Below are positions 21,874 to 34,259 of a stretch of 64,000 nt of DNA, in pieces. Each line of letters opens with the position of its first letter. Position 1 is the stretch's first letter. The stretch is taken from contig OX465582.1 of NCBI GenBank assembly GCA_950022655.1, positions 96,548,704 to 96,612,703 on the forward strand. Reading direction: 5' to 3'. Position numbers and translations under genes: made by a program. This stretch comes from Alentia gelatinosa. Its lineage: Eukaryota; Annelida; Polychaeta; Phyllodocida; Polynoidae. The notes beneath the pieces are model-generated. The model worked only from the letters and a program-made list of their open reading frames with translations. It did not search any database and was not told the origin of the DNA.

Positions 21874-24732
21874 TATTTCTACACAATTAAGATCTAGATA
21901 TATGGCAAGGAAACGATATTTACTTCGTCAGAATAGAAAAGACGACGTAATTTATCACCCCATTCATTATGATATCTTATATAGGATACACATATGTGAG
22001 AAATACGATGACATCGATGACGTTTCGTTGTTGTTTACGTTACACACTCGGTGGCAACAACTGGCAATCTCTCCAGCAGGACACAAGCGTAGAGACAAGG
22101 AGTAAGAAATATTAGACTGGTTCCCTGTCCCAATGAAACATGGGACAGGTAACGCCCAGCTCGTGAGCAACTTGGAACTTTCTCTGGTTCCCTGCTTATT
22201 TGCAGTGGCAAGGATAACTAGTCCGTCAAGAACAGAATCCTGGGAGATATTTTACAGTAGTGACGATCGTGGACAGTGACCGTTTCCGTTGCACAGTCAA
22301 ATTATCTTACCTGCGCATGTATGGCAAAGCTATATCCAAAAGGTCTTAGACCATCAGTGATCGTTTCAACCCAACAGGTCTATGCAACACCTTGTCTATA
22401 AAACACCTCCTTGCCTTGCGCCATTTTGAGAGCCTGAGCACCCTGGCCCTGGCGACAACGGAACGTACTACAGTCTAAAGGATAACAAGCCCAACCTCTC
22501 TCCTTCACGAGGTTCCCAAAACAACTTACTTAATACATGTACTTGTCTAAAATGGATGATGATACAAAATGAAGTAGCATCAACCTTTCAAAAGATGAAA
22601 GAAAACATACTAGAATGTTTATTTATATAATACAACAGATGTCGCCATGCTCTTTATTAGGTAAACCAGTGTAAAAATGGAGGCGTTACCCATAATGCAC
22701 CAGAAAAATTGCGAGCGTTACCTGACCTATAATGTGTAAGTGAGCACATAGGCCAGGCTTCCAGGCTCTAAGAAACATCTGACTGCGATCTAAGGGAACC
22801 CCATTGTGAGTGTTATAGGCACCCGATGCTCCACGAAGCCTCTACAGGGACCACGCCTCGTTCTGGTGCGATATACTGGACGCCATTACAAGATGGCGCG
22901 AGTATGAAATAGGTCAATTGTTGGCGCCGAAAATGACGTTTGCCACAGACACCCACAGAACAGTGCTCAGCCTCGTGCACTCACTGCCTCATTGTGATAG
23001 AAATTAGCCATAGTCGTTCATGCATGTTGCCCCTCTGTAATCAGTTGAGCATGAGAAGCCGCTGTTCTAGTCAAGGAGCATACCACGAGCTGAACAACCA
23101 GTAACCCTCCACCACCCATCACCTAACCACCACCACCACCACCACCACCGCCGCTGTACAGACCTCTTAGCATTAGTAAACGGAAACCAATCTTGACATC
23201 TGAGACAAGGCCATAGTCCCAGGGGAATATATTCATGTATGCTTTGTGCTTTAATAGTCACCTACGCACACATTTAAAAGCATAAAAAACGCTATCGAAC
23301 CCCCTCCACTTCCGCGCCCTTTTCGTCTTCCCAGCGAGACAATAGTGTCAGAAACGGTTTATGTACGAATATCCCCAAATGTACCACAATATACATGCAT
23401 GCAAATGTTTTATGTATGGGTTTGTATAGATACAAATTATATATCGAAGCAAGTCCTAATCAACCTAGGGTTAAGAAAAGTGCTTCATGACAGAAAACTA
23501 AGGTAAATTACAATGATTTATTCAGCAGAAACCCCCCGTGAGTATAAACGAATTTCGGTGTGTCCCAACTAAAAAAAAAAGGTGCGAGAATAACAATTTT
23601 CCCAAACTAAAGACGTTTCTTCTTTTGATATCTGGATATGGGTGAGTGAACCTGTGTGTACAAGGGGTGCAATCCGATGTACAATCCGTGCACCACCCTC
23701 CCGCCATCACCCGACCTTTAAAATGGCCGACAGGAACACCTGCCCCTACTCCCCTCCCCCTCCCCCTCCCCCCCTGGTGCCCACCCCCACCCCCTCCCCT
23801 TCGTACCTGTGGGCGTGTCGCGCTTGCGCACTGCCCGCGGGTTATTAACGATAATTCATGGCATCATCAAAGGGGGACCCCTGCCTGCCACCCCCGCCCC
23901 TATCCGTGCGGGCTGTGTGTGTGTTTGTTGGTGTGGGGGTGGGGAGGAGGTGGCGGGGTACGAGGTGTGTATCTTTACACAGTATATGTTGTATACGTGT
24001 GTATGATGTGTATGATGTACCTGTGTGAGGTGAGGTGTGTGTGATTTATGTCAATATAATGTAAATGGCGTATGGCCAATAATTTCTGTCATTCATACTT
24101 TTGGCTAACCCAAGGAAGGTGGAGATTCACCTTCACTAGCACCATGCTTGATGAATTAATAATAAACACTTGTTAAGTGCTGCTTCCACCAACACACATG
24201 ATATAGCGAGATTAGTCACGATTTGGTTGTCTTGCTAAATCTTGCTCGGTTTTGAATAATCGCGTGCATATTTGCCTTAATCCATCTCGAGGTGTCGCGG
24301 TGGTGGAGCACCAAAGTATAGACATGACATCATTAAAAAATACACATATCATAGCATGCGACGTAGCGCGACAAAGGAGGTACAACATATCGCAACACTG
24401 TAAGATATAACAAAATATACCACGGCAAATCCATCATATTGGTGAAACCAGCCCTTTACTCATGAGTAAAAAACATCGATTGATAGTTTATTTTAACCGG
24501 ATTTCGATATGTGCCAGCAGGCAAGAATTCTAAGAAAAATGTATTGCTCTACACACAATATCTTGTATCCAATATTTGTTCTTCTGTTGTTGCCTATCAC
24601 ATCTGAGCAGACAGTTAGATTTACACATGAATTTCAAATAAACCATTAGGAAAATTGTAAAGTCTCCTGTCCAAACCTTTCCTGCTAGCAGTGTAGACAA
24701 GAACTCGTGCTGACTGACGTGCCCCCCATGCA
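21874..24732. other. Unassigned DNA with simple repeats
   Basis: A CCA/CAC run at 23129-23150, a C-rich tract at 23750-23800 and a GT-rich tract near 23915-24040 produce the open frames here. Nothing supports a gene. Confidence 0.35.
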
Positions 24733-25018
24733 TTATCTTGGCCTGGTATAAACTCCCATAGGCTTAACATTGATTAGGAACTCGTACTCAGCAGGCGTGC
24801 GAGTATGGTAACTCATACTCAACGGGTGATAAACAGATAAATATTTCCAGGCTGAGATCAAATCAGAAACATATTCGTGTTTGTTTGAGTCACCATTCGC
24901 CATCTCATTTGGAGTGCTTCAGAATATTCACTCGGCTATTGCCTCGTTCATATTACTGCGCACTCCATAGTCGATGGTAAACGCAACACACACCTAACAC
25001 TCATCAAATTCTTCCTTA
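24733..25018 (+). mobile_element. Two-hairpin foldback element
   Basis: Same subfamily as 5266, 47049 and 58388. Hairpin 1 TTATCTTGGCCTGG to CCAGGCTGAGAT; inner arms CTCGTACTC and GAGTATG. Hairpin 2 TTTGGAGTGC with GCACTCCA around ATTCACTCGGCTATTGCCTC at 24926. Tail CTCATCAAATTCTTCCTTA. Confidence 0.75.
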
Positions 25019-25446
25019 GACTCTGTTGCCTGTGTGTACACGGTATGCGACAGTAAAGAATTACTGTGTTGTGTAGTGTGACTGTGTCCATGGAGTGTTT
25101 ATCGTTCTGGTACACAGACTTATATATTTATACTGTGTTATAATTATGTATTACGTCCCTCTGCTGTGTATTGTATGTGGTGTGCGCGGGGATATGGAGG
25201 AGCCAGGAGGGTTAGAGCCAAGCAGCACTCCACAATGCGTAATCTGAGAACGGTTCCTAAATCACCACGTAGCTCGGTAGTCACTGCGGGGGAGATGGCA
25301 TTTAGGTACCGTGAGCACCAGCCACCACACGCGTGCTCTAAGAGAGCTCTGTTCACACACACCACAACAGACCCAACCGGTCTCACTGCGGTCGGCACGA
25401 TTCGCACCGCCAGAAACCCCCACGATGAGTCCCGCTCTTTTCTCAA

Positions 25447-26240
25447 GTGGGATTCACACGGTGGGATTCATGTACCTCACATGGTGACTGAAACAAATCC
25501 TGCTGAGATTCTGTACTCTGTAATGTGTGATTCACACGAGGGGTTTCATGTACCTCACAGGGTGTTTGTCTGAGACAAATCCTGCTGAGATTCTGTACCC
25601 TGTTAAGTGGGATTCACACGATGGGATTCATGTACCTCACATGGTGACTGAAACAAATCCTCCTGAGATTCTGTACTCTTTAAAGTGGGATTCACACGAT
25701 GGGATTCATGTACCTCACATGGTGACTGAAACAAATCCTCCTGAGATTCTGTACTCTTTAAAGTGGGATTCACACGATGGGATTCATGTACCTCACATGG
25801 TGACTGAAACAAATCCTCCTGAGATTCTGTACTCTTTAAAGTGGGATTCACACGATGGGATTCATGTACCTCATATGGTGACTGAAACAAATCCTCCTGA
25901 GATTCTGTACTCTTTAAAGTGGGATTCACACGATGGGATTCATGTACCTCACATGGTGACTGAAACAAATCCTCCTGAGATTCTGTACTCTTTAAAGTGG
26001 GATTCACACGATGGGATTCATGTACCTCACATGGTGACTGAAACAAATCCTCCTGAGATTCTGTACTCTTTAAAGTGGGATTCACACGAGGGGATTCATG
26101 TACCTCACAGGGAGCTTGTCTGAGACAAATCCTGCTGAGATTCTGTACCCTGTTAAGAGGGATTCACACGAGAGGTTTCATGTACCTCACAGGGTGTTTG
26201 TCTGAGACAAATCCTGCTGAGATTCTGTACTCGAACACAA
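25447..26240 (+). repeat. 78/82-bp satellite grown from the end of a TIR element
   Basis: Ten units start at 25447, 25525, 25607, 25685, 25763, 25841, 25919, 25997, 26075 and 26157. The core units are 78 bp and nearly identical (GTGGGATTCACACGATGGGA, CATGTACCTCACATGGTGAC, TGAAACAAATCCTCCTGAG); the two longer 82-bp units carry GGTGTTTGTCTGAGAC or its variant, as in the ordinary element. Because 78 is a multiple of three and both strands lack stops, long frames of about 198 (+) and 160 (-) codons result; I treat them as by-products. Confidence 0.85.
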
Positions 26241-26311
26241 TCTCTTCGCCTAAATTGCAGGGTTCCATTTCCCTGTGACATGTTTTCTCCCTGCAAATGT
26301 TGGGGACATTT
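26241..26311 (+). mobile_element. Truncated body of the TIR element carrying the satellite
   Basis: GAACACAATCTCTTCGCCTA and TTCCATTTCCCTGTGACATG correspond to the body that follows the left end at 12340-12410 and 26390-26440. Confidence 0.5.
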
Positions 26312-26543
26312 AAGTAAGATTCACACGATGCGATTCATGTACCTCACAGGGTGTTTTTCTGAGACAAATCCTGCTGCGATTCTGTACTCGAACGCAATTT
26401 CTTCGTCTAAATAATAGGGATTCATTTCCCTGAGACATATTTTCCTCCCTGTAATTGTTAGACATTTCCCCCTAAAAAAGAAACAAAATCACACGAGATT
26501 TCGAGCCCTGTGAGGTACATGAATCCCATCGTATGAATTCCAC
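26312..26543 (+). mobile_element. TIR element, complete single-unit copy
   Basis: Left end AAGATTCACACGATGCGATT, right end GTGAGGTACATGAATCCCAT then CGTATGAATTCCAC. It follows the satellite in direct orientation. Confidence 0.7.
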
Positions 26544-26559
26544 ATTAGAGCAATATAAA

Positions 26560-26785
26560 GCCAGGGACACACCAAGCGAGTCAAGGCAGCGATTTCCGGA
26601 ATCGCCGACACAAATTGGCATGTATATGAGATATTATGTCATAGTAATATCTGTCACCGGTGATTTAGCGTAATAGAAGCAATATTCAGGTGAAATATGA
26701 AATATTAGCTCACATACAATGGACTCGCCATTTTGTGTTGGCGATTCCAGAAATCGCTTCGTTCCTCGCTTGGTGTGTCCTCGGC
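26560..26785. mobile_element. Harbinger-like MITE, CACACCAAGCGA subfamily
   Basis: Long imperfect TIRs: GCCAGGGACACACCAAGCGA and the inverse TCGCTTGGTGTGTCCTCGGC, plus inner arms AGCGATTTCCGGAATCGCC and GGCGATTCCAGAAATCGCT. The inner arm is itself a palindrome around TTCCGGAA. Related copies are at 41845 and 42140. Confidence 0.7.
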
Positions 26786-27559
26786 ATTACATTACCAGAG
26801 CCATGAATGAGAATCAAAATCCGACAGATTCCGAAATTCCTCTTGCAATTGTCACCAATTTAGTATCTTGTAGCTAAATGGGACTCCATTGAGGTTTTGT
26901 ATTGATACCAGCGCATTTTAGTCTCGGAGGCTGATCTCAGGGCAAGGAGATCGGAAAACTACACTTCTAAATTTTGCTTTTAGCATGGCTAGATATGAAT
27001 CATGAAAGATAAAGTAAATCTGACTGTACATGTGTAAAAAAGAATAACAGGTTTGAGTATTTCTGTACACGAGAATCTCACACTCGCGCACTTCAGTCTC
27101 CAAGACCAGTTCTAGTTGACTCTGCCCCTATGTGCGGGAGAAACTCCAAGCGGATCCGACAGAATTCTAACGTTTTATTTTATATGTGGTAGGTAATCAA
27201 GGAGAAAGATTATGGGCCAACTCAGCATGCTGACTATCACCTTCCCGCTGTGTACGATAAACAAACCTATTTCCACAAATACAGACTTTATTGTCCAAAA
27301 TGCCGTATAAATGTACCCGCACTTCACTAAGCACAATATCCTGATTAATGCAGGATGTCATTTTTTGAATAAATTTGACAAAAAAGGTGCCGAATTGAAG
27401 TGCAGCCAGATGATCTTGTTTTGAAAATCGGTCAACATGTTATTTCTTTCAAGTACCCTAGAGATTTATCTGACTTTAACCAGCTTTCATTTTAATACAC
27501 AGAAATTTTCTTTTGAAACACTGTTTTACCCAAGTCTACAACAGCCGCCTCAAGGTCCT
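26786..27559. other. Unassigned DNA
   Basis: No supported feature. Confidence 0.3.
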
Positions 27560-27863
27560 ATCGTAAAACTGGATGAGGTTTAATCTTGGCCACCGTATTC
27601 CACGACTGGAGTTTGGCAAAGTGACTTCATGAGGCGAAGCCAAGTGAAGTCCGGAGCCAAAACTTCAGGAGTGGAATGCGGTGGCCAAGATTAAAACGAA
27701 TCAGGTTTTGATTTTATCCTACCCTATCTCCTCGATTTTGGAATATTACGTGATAACAATGCTGTATGCCACTAGTGGCATATAAAACTCCGTATGCCAG
27801 TCAGCGTGGCATACGGAAACCCAATGTTAAGCCTATGGGATTTTATATTAGGGGTAGGATAAT
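27560..27863 (-). mobile_element. Two-hairpin element, TCCTACCCC subfamily, inverted order
   Basis: Hairpin 2 comes first: CTTGGCCACCGTATTCCACG and its inverse GTGGAATGCGGTGGCCAAG around GTGACTTCATGAGGCGAAGC and CAAGTGAAGTC. Hairpin 1 follows: ATTTTATCCTACCC to GGGGTAGGATAA. A sister copy is at 54121, and half of one is at 529. Confidence 0.75.
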
Positions 27864-30648
27864 ACAAAATCCTAGCCAAACAGACGTTTTACATCAGATT
27901 TGCAATACAACCTGCAGGTACCACTACACCGCTGCTCACAGGCTGCATTTCGAATAGACCAAATTGAGGTATCCTATAATTCAGTGTGTTTACAGGATCC
28001 GGTGTTTAATACTTGTTTCCTGTCGTTGTACGGTTATAGGCCCTCGACCTATATCCCACAATTATTGTGGTAAAACGGTTTATATATATATATCTCCAAA
28101 TTTGAAATCCGATGCCAGAAATTTAGATTTTAGATATTTCTATATTTACATGCCATATCATATTCAGTTTCTCCAGTTAGAAATCGGTAAACGGCGATAT
28201 AAGGGAGTTTAGTAACGTCTGGAGAGCGTATGATGAAATGCTATGCCTGGTTCAATATAAACATTCATGACGATAATAATATAGCTTACCTATGTTATTG
28301 GAATCTAGCAGATTTCGTTCAGTGTTGCTTTTGGGTAGCAGCTGAGAAGTATAGGGAGTATCATCATTTCAACATGTTTCAAAATAAGTGAGGGAAAGCA
28401 CCAACCGATCACAAAAGAGCAAATCCGTTTGGTCTGCAGAAGTGACCCGACAGTGAAAGATAAGAGAGCACATGGTTCAGATGATAAATACGTTGGTGTC
28501 TCGGGTTGGACAAGTTACGGACATATCCACACCCCACCTGCGCTCCTCTCCTCCCTCCCTCCCTCCCTACCCTACCACCCACCCACCCCTTCTACTTACT
28601 CCCTGTACTTCCTTCTCCAACTCCCCCTTAAACTGGGCTTGGGTTTGCTGGGTCGTTTGGTGGTTTGAACTTTCTAAGCGTTTGCCGGTACCTTTACATC
28701 GCCCTAAGCTCGGTTTTCTAAGTGTATTCGTACAACGCAAAGGGCAAAAAGGAACAAATACTCGCGCGAGTACAACAAAAACAATGTAATCTAGCCCTTC
28801 CCCATGGACTACACGAATGTGTAGTAAGTGATTTCGTGTATAGTCTCTAAACAAGGGGATGGATATGACACCTCGGAACTGTATAGTTAGCTTCCATTAA
28901 GATATTGATTCATTAAAATATTTATCACTGTCAGCTTGTGTATTTCTCTCAGGTTTTGGTTTCGTTATCCCTGTTTTCAGTAACACTAAAAATAAATTAC
29001 TGGGACATGGAGGAAAACATAAATATGTTATGGTATCCGCCATAAACATCACACTCAATTATATGCAGGTTAAGAGTGGAAGGTGGTTCATTCGGTTAAG
29101 ATATCATTATCTTAAAAAGGGCATTTAGAAAACATACCGAATCGTTAACTGAAGGCGGGGATGCTGGTTCCGTTAAGACAGTGAGTCAACTTCCGTGTTC
29201 ATCTGGCTGTTGGGCGACGTAAACTATCTGAACGCATATAACAGACCTTTTTGTGGCCACTGTGAGATGAATTCCGGAAAATCCCATTACATTGTTCTAC
29301 GTAATGCCACGAGAGACGCCATATTATAAGCCCACTGGGTTGTCGTCCCCAAGTCGGGAAGTGGGCGTCCGGGAAGGACGGCTGCTGCAGTGGGATGCGA
29401 GGAGGCCGGGAGCGAAGAGGGGCGCCGCTGGGAGGGAGAGGGGAGGGGGGCTGGGAGGGAGGGGGGACTGGGAATGTGGGGGAGAGTGGGGAGAGGGCAG
29501 CTCAATCACAGACTGCCGTACTCTCCCAGCAGAGGCACCGTCACGAGCGAAAATACAGAACTCTACCCTCATCACCGATGCACAGAGCAGACGACTTTTA
29601 GTCGTCACGAGGGGATGCGCGCGCACACACGTCCAGAATGAAGCATGTCGGACCAGTGATGCCACGACGCTCATGTCGCACCAGTGATGCCACGACGCTC
29701 TTTGACACACGCCCGACCTTGCCGCGAGCCCTGCATGCGGCGTTTTGCGTCTGCCACCTTCCCTAGGCTATGTCCCTCCCTCTCTCTCTCTTTCTCTCCC
29801 TGCACTGGGAGTAGAAGGGGTTTGGCGTGGAGGCTGAGGCTGAGGATGTGAGTGTTTTGGGGGCGAGTTTTAGGTTATGAGACGCTGGGGTGGTGTGGTA
29901 GGGTTGGCCGTGGGGTGTGATGCTGGGCTTCAGAGACGTGATCCTTGTAAATTGAGCTAAGCGCGGCTAGCTCCAACCCTCGACTTCAGAGAACGAGCGC
30001 ACGAGGCAAACCCCGTGGTGGAGGCCGGGGGGAAAGGTGGGGTGGGTGGGGGTGGGGGTGGGGGAGGGTGGCTGTTGCCCAGCCCCCGCCCCCCCCCCCC
30101 CCCTCGTGCCCTAGCTCGTGTGGAAGAGTGAGCACAGCAGTGCGGGTGCGAAGTGATCGACAAGCGCCTTAAAATACAGCTCCAGATAGCCTTGTTTGGA
30201 CCAACTACATGTACACAAATGTTAGGATTCACATGAACTACAACAGGGAAAACGTGCAATAAAACAAAAATAAGGTAGATCCGGTTCCCTTGCCGGATTT
30301 TGATCGAGCACGTTGTACTGGTGCACTGTCCGTATAGACAGGATATAAGATAAGTTATGTGCGGAAAGCAACATTACAAGATAACAATTTAGCAAGTGTT
30401 CGTATAATGCTGTGTAATCATTTTTGCAATTCCCACGTTTCTCGTTTGTACGATCTTTAGATCCCTCAGCATCCCAATGAATAACTTTTTGATGATGAAA
30501 TTTCACTTATTCTGGAGCATAAACATCAATGTTCTCGGTATACATCTGTTGGTGCCATTATCTGGATAACCATCGAAACACTTAGTTTTCCAATTAAGAT
30601 ACACATGGAAAGAATCTAGTGAAAACATGTTTACCATATTGGGATGAA
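27864..30648. other. Unassigned DNA with low-complexity GC-rich tracts
   Basis: CCTCCCT and CCCA runs at 28545-28600, a GA-rich tract at 29395-29490, a 28-bp direct repeat at 29643-29700, CT-rich DNA at 29775-29805 and a G-then-C-rich tract at 30025-30105. Long frames here follow from composition. No gene is supported. Confidence 0.35.
29643..29700. repeat. 28-bp tandem duplication
   Basis: CATGTCGGACCAGTGATGCC then ACGACGCT is repeated once with a single change (GGACC to GCACC). Confidence 0.8.
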
Positions 30649-30740
30649 CTCTCGTACCGCGTTTGTTTCTATAAAAAAACATTCCACTCGCACTACAAGC
30701 TCATGGAATATTTCCATCGAAACAAACAAGGTACGAGAGG
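30649..30740. repeat. Foldback hairpin, CTCTCGTAC family
   Basis: Arms ACTCTCGTACC and GGTACGAGAG with inner GTTTGTTTC and GAAACAAAC. The loop holds ATTCCACTCGCAC and GCTCATGGAAT. The hairpin at 52389-52502 has a matching layout. Confidence 0.65.
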
Positions 30741-32895
30741 CCATTCTATTAAGGTTAAAAAGTTTCATTTGTATTATTTACCTTGAAGTATCGACAATTA
30801 TTCAGATATTTGCCTCGTGACGTCGAACCACTTTTCTACGTGTGCTGGGCGGAAGTGAGTTTCTGCTATTGACCAAACACACTCCTCACTCGCTGACCAG
30901 TATTCCTTAACCAATCAGATTGTGTGTTCAAACTATGGTGGTTCGTCACCATACCAGCACAGTATGGTGGTATGTGCAAACTACCACTTCTGAAGCAGAG
31001 GGTGGTATTTACATGATTTCCCAGCATAGGCATATAAAACTTCCTATGAAGATATTTAGAAAACGAGGCGAAAGCACATCTAGACTCAACCGATGCTACC
31101 TTGAAAGTGACAAAAACTCGTCAAATCCAAACCGTTGCTATGCTGTCTCCAAGTAAACGATGTCATAAAGAACACCGCAGCATAACAACCACCCCTTACA
31201 ACTGAAACCTGAAAAAAAAAGAAAAAAAACAACTTCCTATGAATGTCACACTGTAATGGTATTTGGTGAGGCTGTACATATCACTTTGATATGCGGCAGA
31301 GTTTTGTAAGTATTTATATAGAACCTCTTCACAATATCCTCGCTCACGCTTAGATATTACTACGCTTCAGCTAAACGGAGGATACGCTCCCTGGTATCAG
31401 AAACAGAGTAGGACTGTGTGTATCACACACCTGAAATTAATATCTTATCGTAAGTACACATAGGCCTATATGATTTAACCACGTCGAAACAAAGCAGCCG
31501 GTACGTCTATGTGAATATCAAAAGTACCAGTATGGCTGTATAACAGAGACAATGGCGGTATAGGTAAATGATTAAGTTCTCTATTGCAATGTGAATAATG
31601 TGTTGAAGATAATGTACATATTCCGGATATCGTTCTTTAACCATATACTTATATCGATTATCTAGCGACCTTCCTGATAATTCGTTTGTTTAGTCTGATT
31701 TAACGTCCAGTCAACCATTATATGTCCTTATCAGACTTTCTCCAGGTCCTTTTACACCACGAGTGTGGTGATCCTGAACTTTGAGGAAGATAAATATTGA
31801 GACAAATATGATCACAACCTGTGGTAATCAAATAACTGAAATCGCTACCATATTTAGAATCTGGTAATTTTTTACAATCCCAATATTAAGGAGAAAATTC
31901 TAGAGCTAATACATGTGTTGTGTATTTATATTTCCTCATTTTTCTCTCTATATTTTTGATGTATTGTAATCGATGTTTGGGCAGACACTGTTGTTAAATA
32001 TAAACAGTGGCACTTTATCTAAACTGAGCCGTTCGTTTTTAAGTAGAAAAAGGAAGTGTGGAAAAGCGGGCCACTAAATAAACATTAAACAATAACACAT
32101 TGACTTCATAAATAAATTGATGATGTCAACTGGGATATGAACCCTGGACAGTATAACAGAAGCTACGCTATCTATTACATTGTTTGGGGGCTGGCCTAAT
32201 CTATGAATTCATTATCAGGCTGGACCCGAAGGCCAGACCTTCGACTGCTCTAAGCAGGTTCCTAAGGCCACTAAAAAAAACCCACTTGTTTCTCATCACC
32301 AAGCTATGAAAAATATGATGAGGGCGCTTTTTTTTTGTTGGTGGATCAAAGATGGCTTAAAAGTGTCATTAAATGGGTTTTAGACATACAGTAAAACCCT
32401 GCGTAAGTGGTCACCCTCCGTTCCGGGCGAAAGTGTCCATTTATGTGGGGTGTCTGCGTATGCAGGGTTTTCAGATTTATACTGTTTATACATTGGAAGC
32501 ATCCCTGGCATGAGGAGCTTTAATTTGATACTAAATACACATACTTTTCATAAATTCTATCAAGGTTCATCTTATTTTAACAAAAAAAAAATCTTCTAAA
32601 ATCTTCTAACATCGTTTTTGCAGGTGCGCGCGGTGATGAGAAACAAGCTGGTTTTTTTTAGTAGCCTAAATAGGGGTTTTGCTATACTGACTGCAGACTA
32701 AGGTGACATTTAGGTAGGCTTATGTGTCGATGCGCGTACTTGTAGCCGGCAGACGACATTTGAGAAGGAGTCAAGGGAGAGTTCCGACTGTTAACGGCGT
32801 CTCCGACAAATTTCTATGTTTTAGTCGGTTGGGACGTTTAACTTCCCAAGGCAGTGTTTCGTGGGACATACCAAAGAAACTCCCTATTAGATACA
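30741..32895. other. Unassigned DNA with a SINE-tail fragment
   Basis: At about 31683-31720 GTTTGTTTAGTCTGATTTAACGTCC (in outline) resembles a SINE 3' tail with a different body. No gene is supported. Confidence 0.3.
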
Positions 32896-33337
32896 TGTGG
32901 TTATAGTTCATAATTCTGAGCATAAAAATGGGGAAATTGTGCTCCCGGAATGTATGGATAATATAGAGGAAACTTATGAAAGTTTAGGGTCAGAGCTCGT
33001 ATCCCATCGAGTTTGAATTGTGTAGTAATTCACAAGGTGAAGCTGCGTGAATTTGTTTATTTGTTTGTTTGGGTAGTTAAACGTCCAATATGTTCTATTA
33101 GGCTTACTTTAGATTTGACCAAATCTATGGGATTAATTTAGGTAGAAATCTCACCCCAACACATTTACCGAGGTGAGAGTTCATTAACTCCCCACACCAC
33201 GTAGACGTGGTATGAGAAGGATTGGCCTTTGGTATAGCAGTAAATCTACCACTGCTAGGAGTGAAGGAGAAAAGTGGATGGTTATAGTTAATAATTCTGA
33301 GCATAAAAATGGGGAAATTTGCTCCTGCTATGTATGG
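32896..33337 (+). repeat. 58-bp direct repeats flanking a hairpin remnant and a SINE
   Basis: GGTTATAGTTCATAATTCTG followed by AGCATAAAAATGGGGAAATT at 32896-32953 recurs as GGTTATAGTTAATAATTCTG, AGCATAAAAATGGGGAAATT at 33280-33337. Between them lie half of a hairpin 2 (core AATTCACAAGGTGAAGCTGC at 33027) and the SINE at 33053. Confidence 0.65.
33053..33278 (-). mobile_element. SINE lacking its tRNA head
   Basis: Tail and body match 21437-21743 closely (GTTTGTTTGGGTAG, CATTTACCGAGGTGAGAG, CAGTAAATCTACCACTGCTA), but the tRNA-derived part is absent. This is the 5' truncation expected from incomplete reverse transcription, or a recombination product given the flanking direct repeats. Confidence 0.75.
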
Positions 33338-34053
33338 ATATGCAGTATTTAATACTCCTACCTGATAAATCCTAAACCTCTAGGGATATTTTCACACTCC
33401 ATTCACTCATGGATGTATTTTGTCCCTGTCGATATCATATTCCTTAAATCCGTACGCCAGAGTAAAATACTTTTTACCTATTTCTCCACTAAATCTAAAT
33501 GTATTACACGTGCATATAATAAATATCACAAGGGTTTCGCTTCAAGTTAAATTCATATCTGCCACTTAATGGTCCGAATACGGAGTAAATATCTTAAGGC
33601 TCACTCACACACACACCTCTAGCTGTGACTAGATACCAGTTTACATATCCACTTCTACCCTTTCTTTTGCTTAGGGTATCACAATGTCCCTATTGTATTT
33701 CACCCCTTTAAATGCCTGTCTGTCCAAACTCCACCATATTTCACCAAGCTACGCAGAGGGTTACTGCTTCAAGCTAGCTAGATCATAGTAGATGTTCTGT
33801 AGTAATGTTTGGTTATAATCGAGTTCAGACTTAATGAAGACCCTACACCATATTTTCGCTTACACCCCCCCTCCCCCCACCTCCAACTCCCCAACCAACC
33901 ATTTTTGTCATTTCCTTTCCCCATCATCAATTTCAAATCGTTTATTCTTTATAATGAGAAGACGTCCTCTGTGGTGAACCCTTTCTCTTGTCATTCATTT
34001 TGGGCGTTGAGCTGCTGTCACCAAAACGCCTACCTTTCTGATCTCCTTGCCAG
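33338..34053. other. Unassigned DNA
   Basis: No feature seen apart from C-rich low complexity at 33860-33890. If the exon at 34054 is real, the end of this stretch is intron. Confidence 0.3.
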
Positions 34054-34207
34054 GGACTCGGGAATGTGGCTGACCTTTGTGGAACAGGAGTTAAAACATT
34101 CAAAGCCTCCTGGGCGAAGAGAATTGCCTATAGCTTGGCGACTTGTATTTGATTCATGGTTCATGTCTGACGAAGAATACTTAACGTACATCACTCGACA
34201 CAATTGA
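34054..34207 (+). CDS. Candidate terminal coding exon, protein not recognised
   Basis: A strong acceptor (TTTCTGATCTCCTTGCCAG) is followed by an open frame of about 50 residues that ends at TGA 34205-34207. The translation (MWLTFVEQELKHSKPPGRR in its first half, FDSWFMSDEEYLTYITRHN at its end) has a protein-like, low-repeat composition unlike the frames around it. The frame is also open upstream of the acceptor, so splicing is not proven. No upstream exon was found and I do not recognise a domain; it could also be the end of a decayed transposon gene. Confidence 0.25.
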
Positions 34208-34228
34208 GTGCCGGGTGGGTGGGGATTG

Positions 34229-34229
<1 letters not shown>

Positions 34230-34259
<30 letters not shown>

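Noticed and set aside
25527..26123. 198-codon plus-strand frame (and a 160-codon minus-strand frame) in the satellite as a repeat-protein gene
   Set aside because: Both strands are open because the 78-bp unit is a multiple of three and happens to lack stops. The unit is a transposon end, some units are 82 bp and break the frame, and there is no promoter or splice context.
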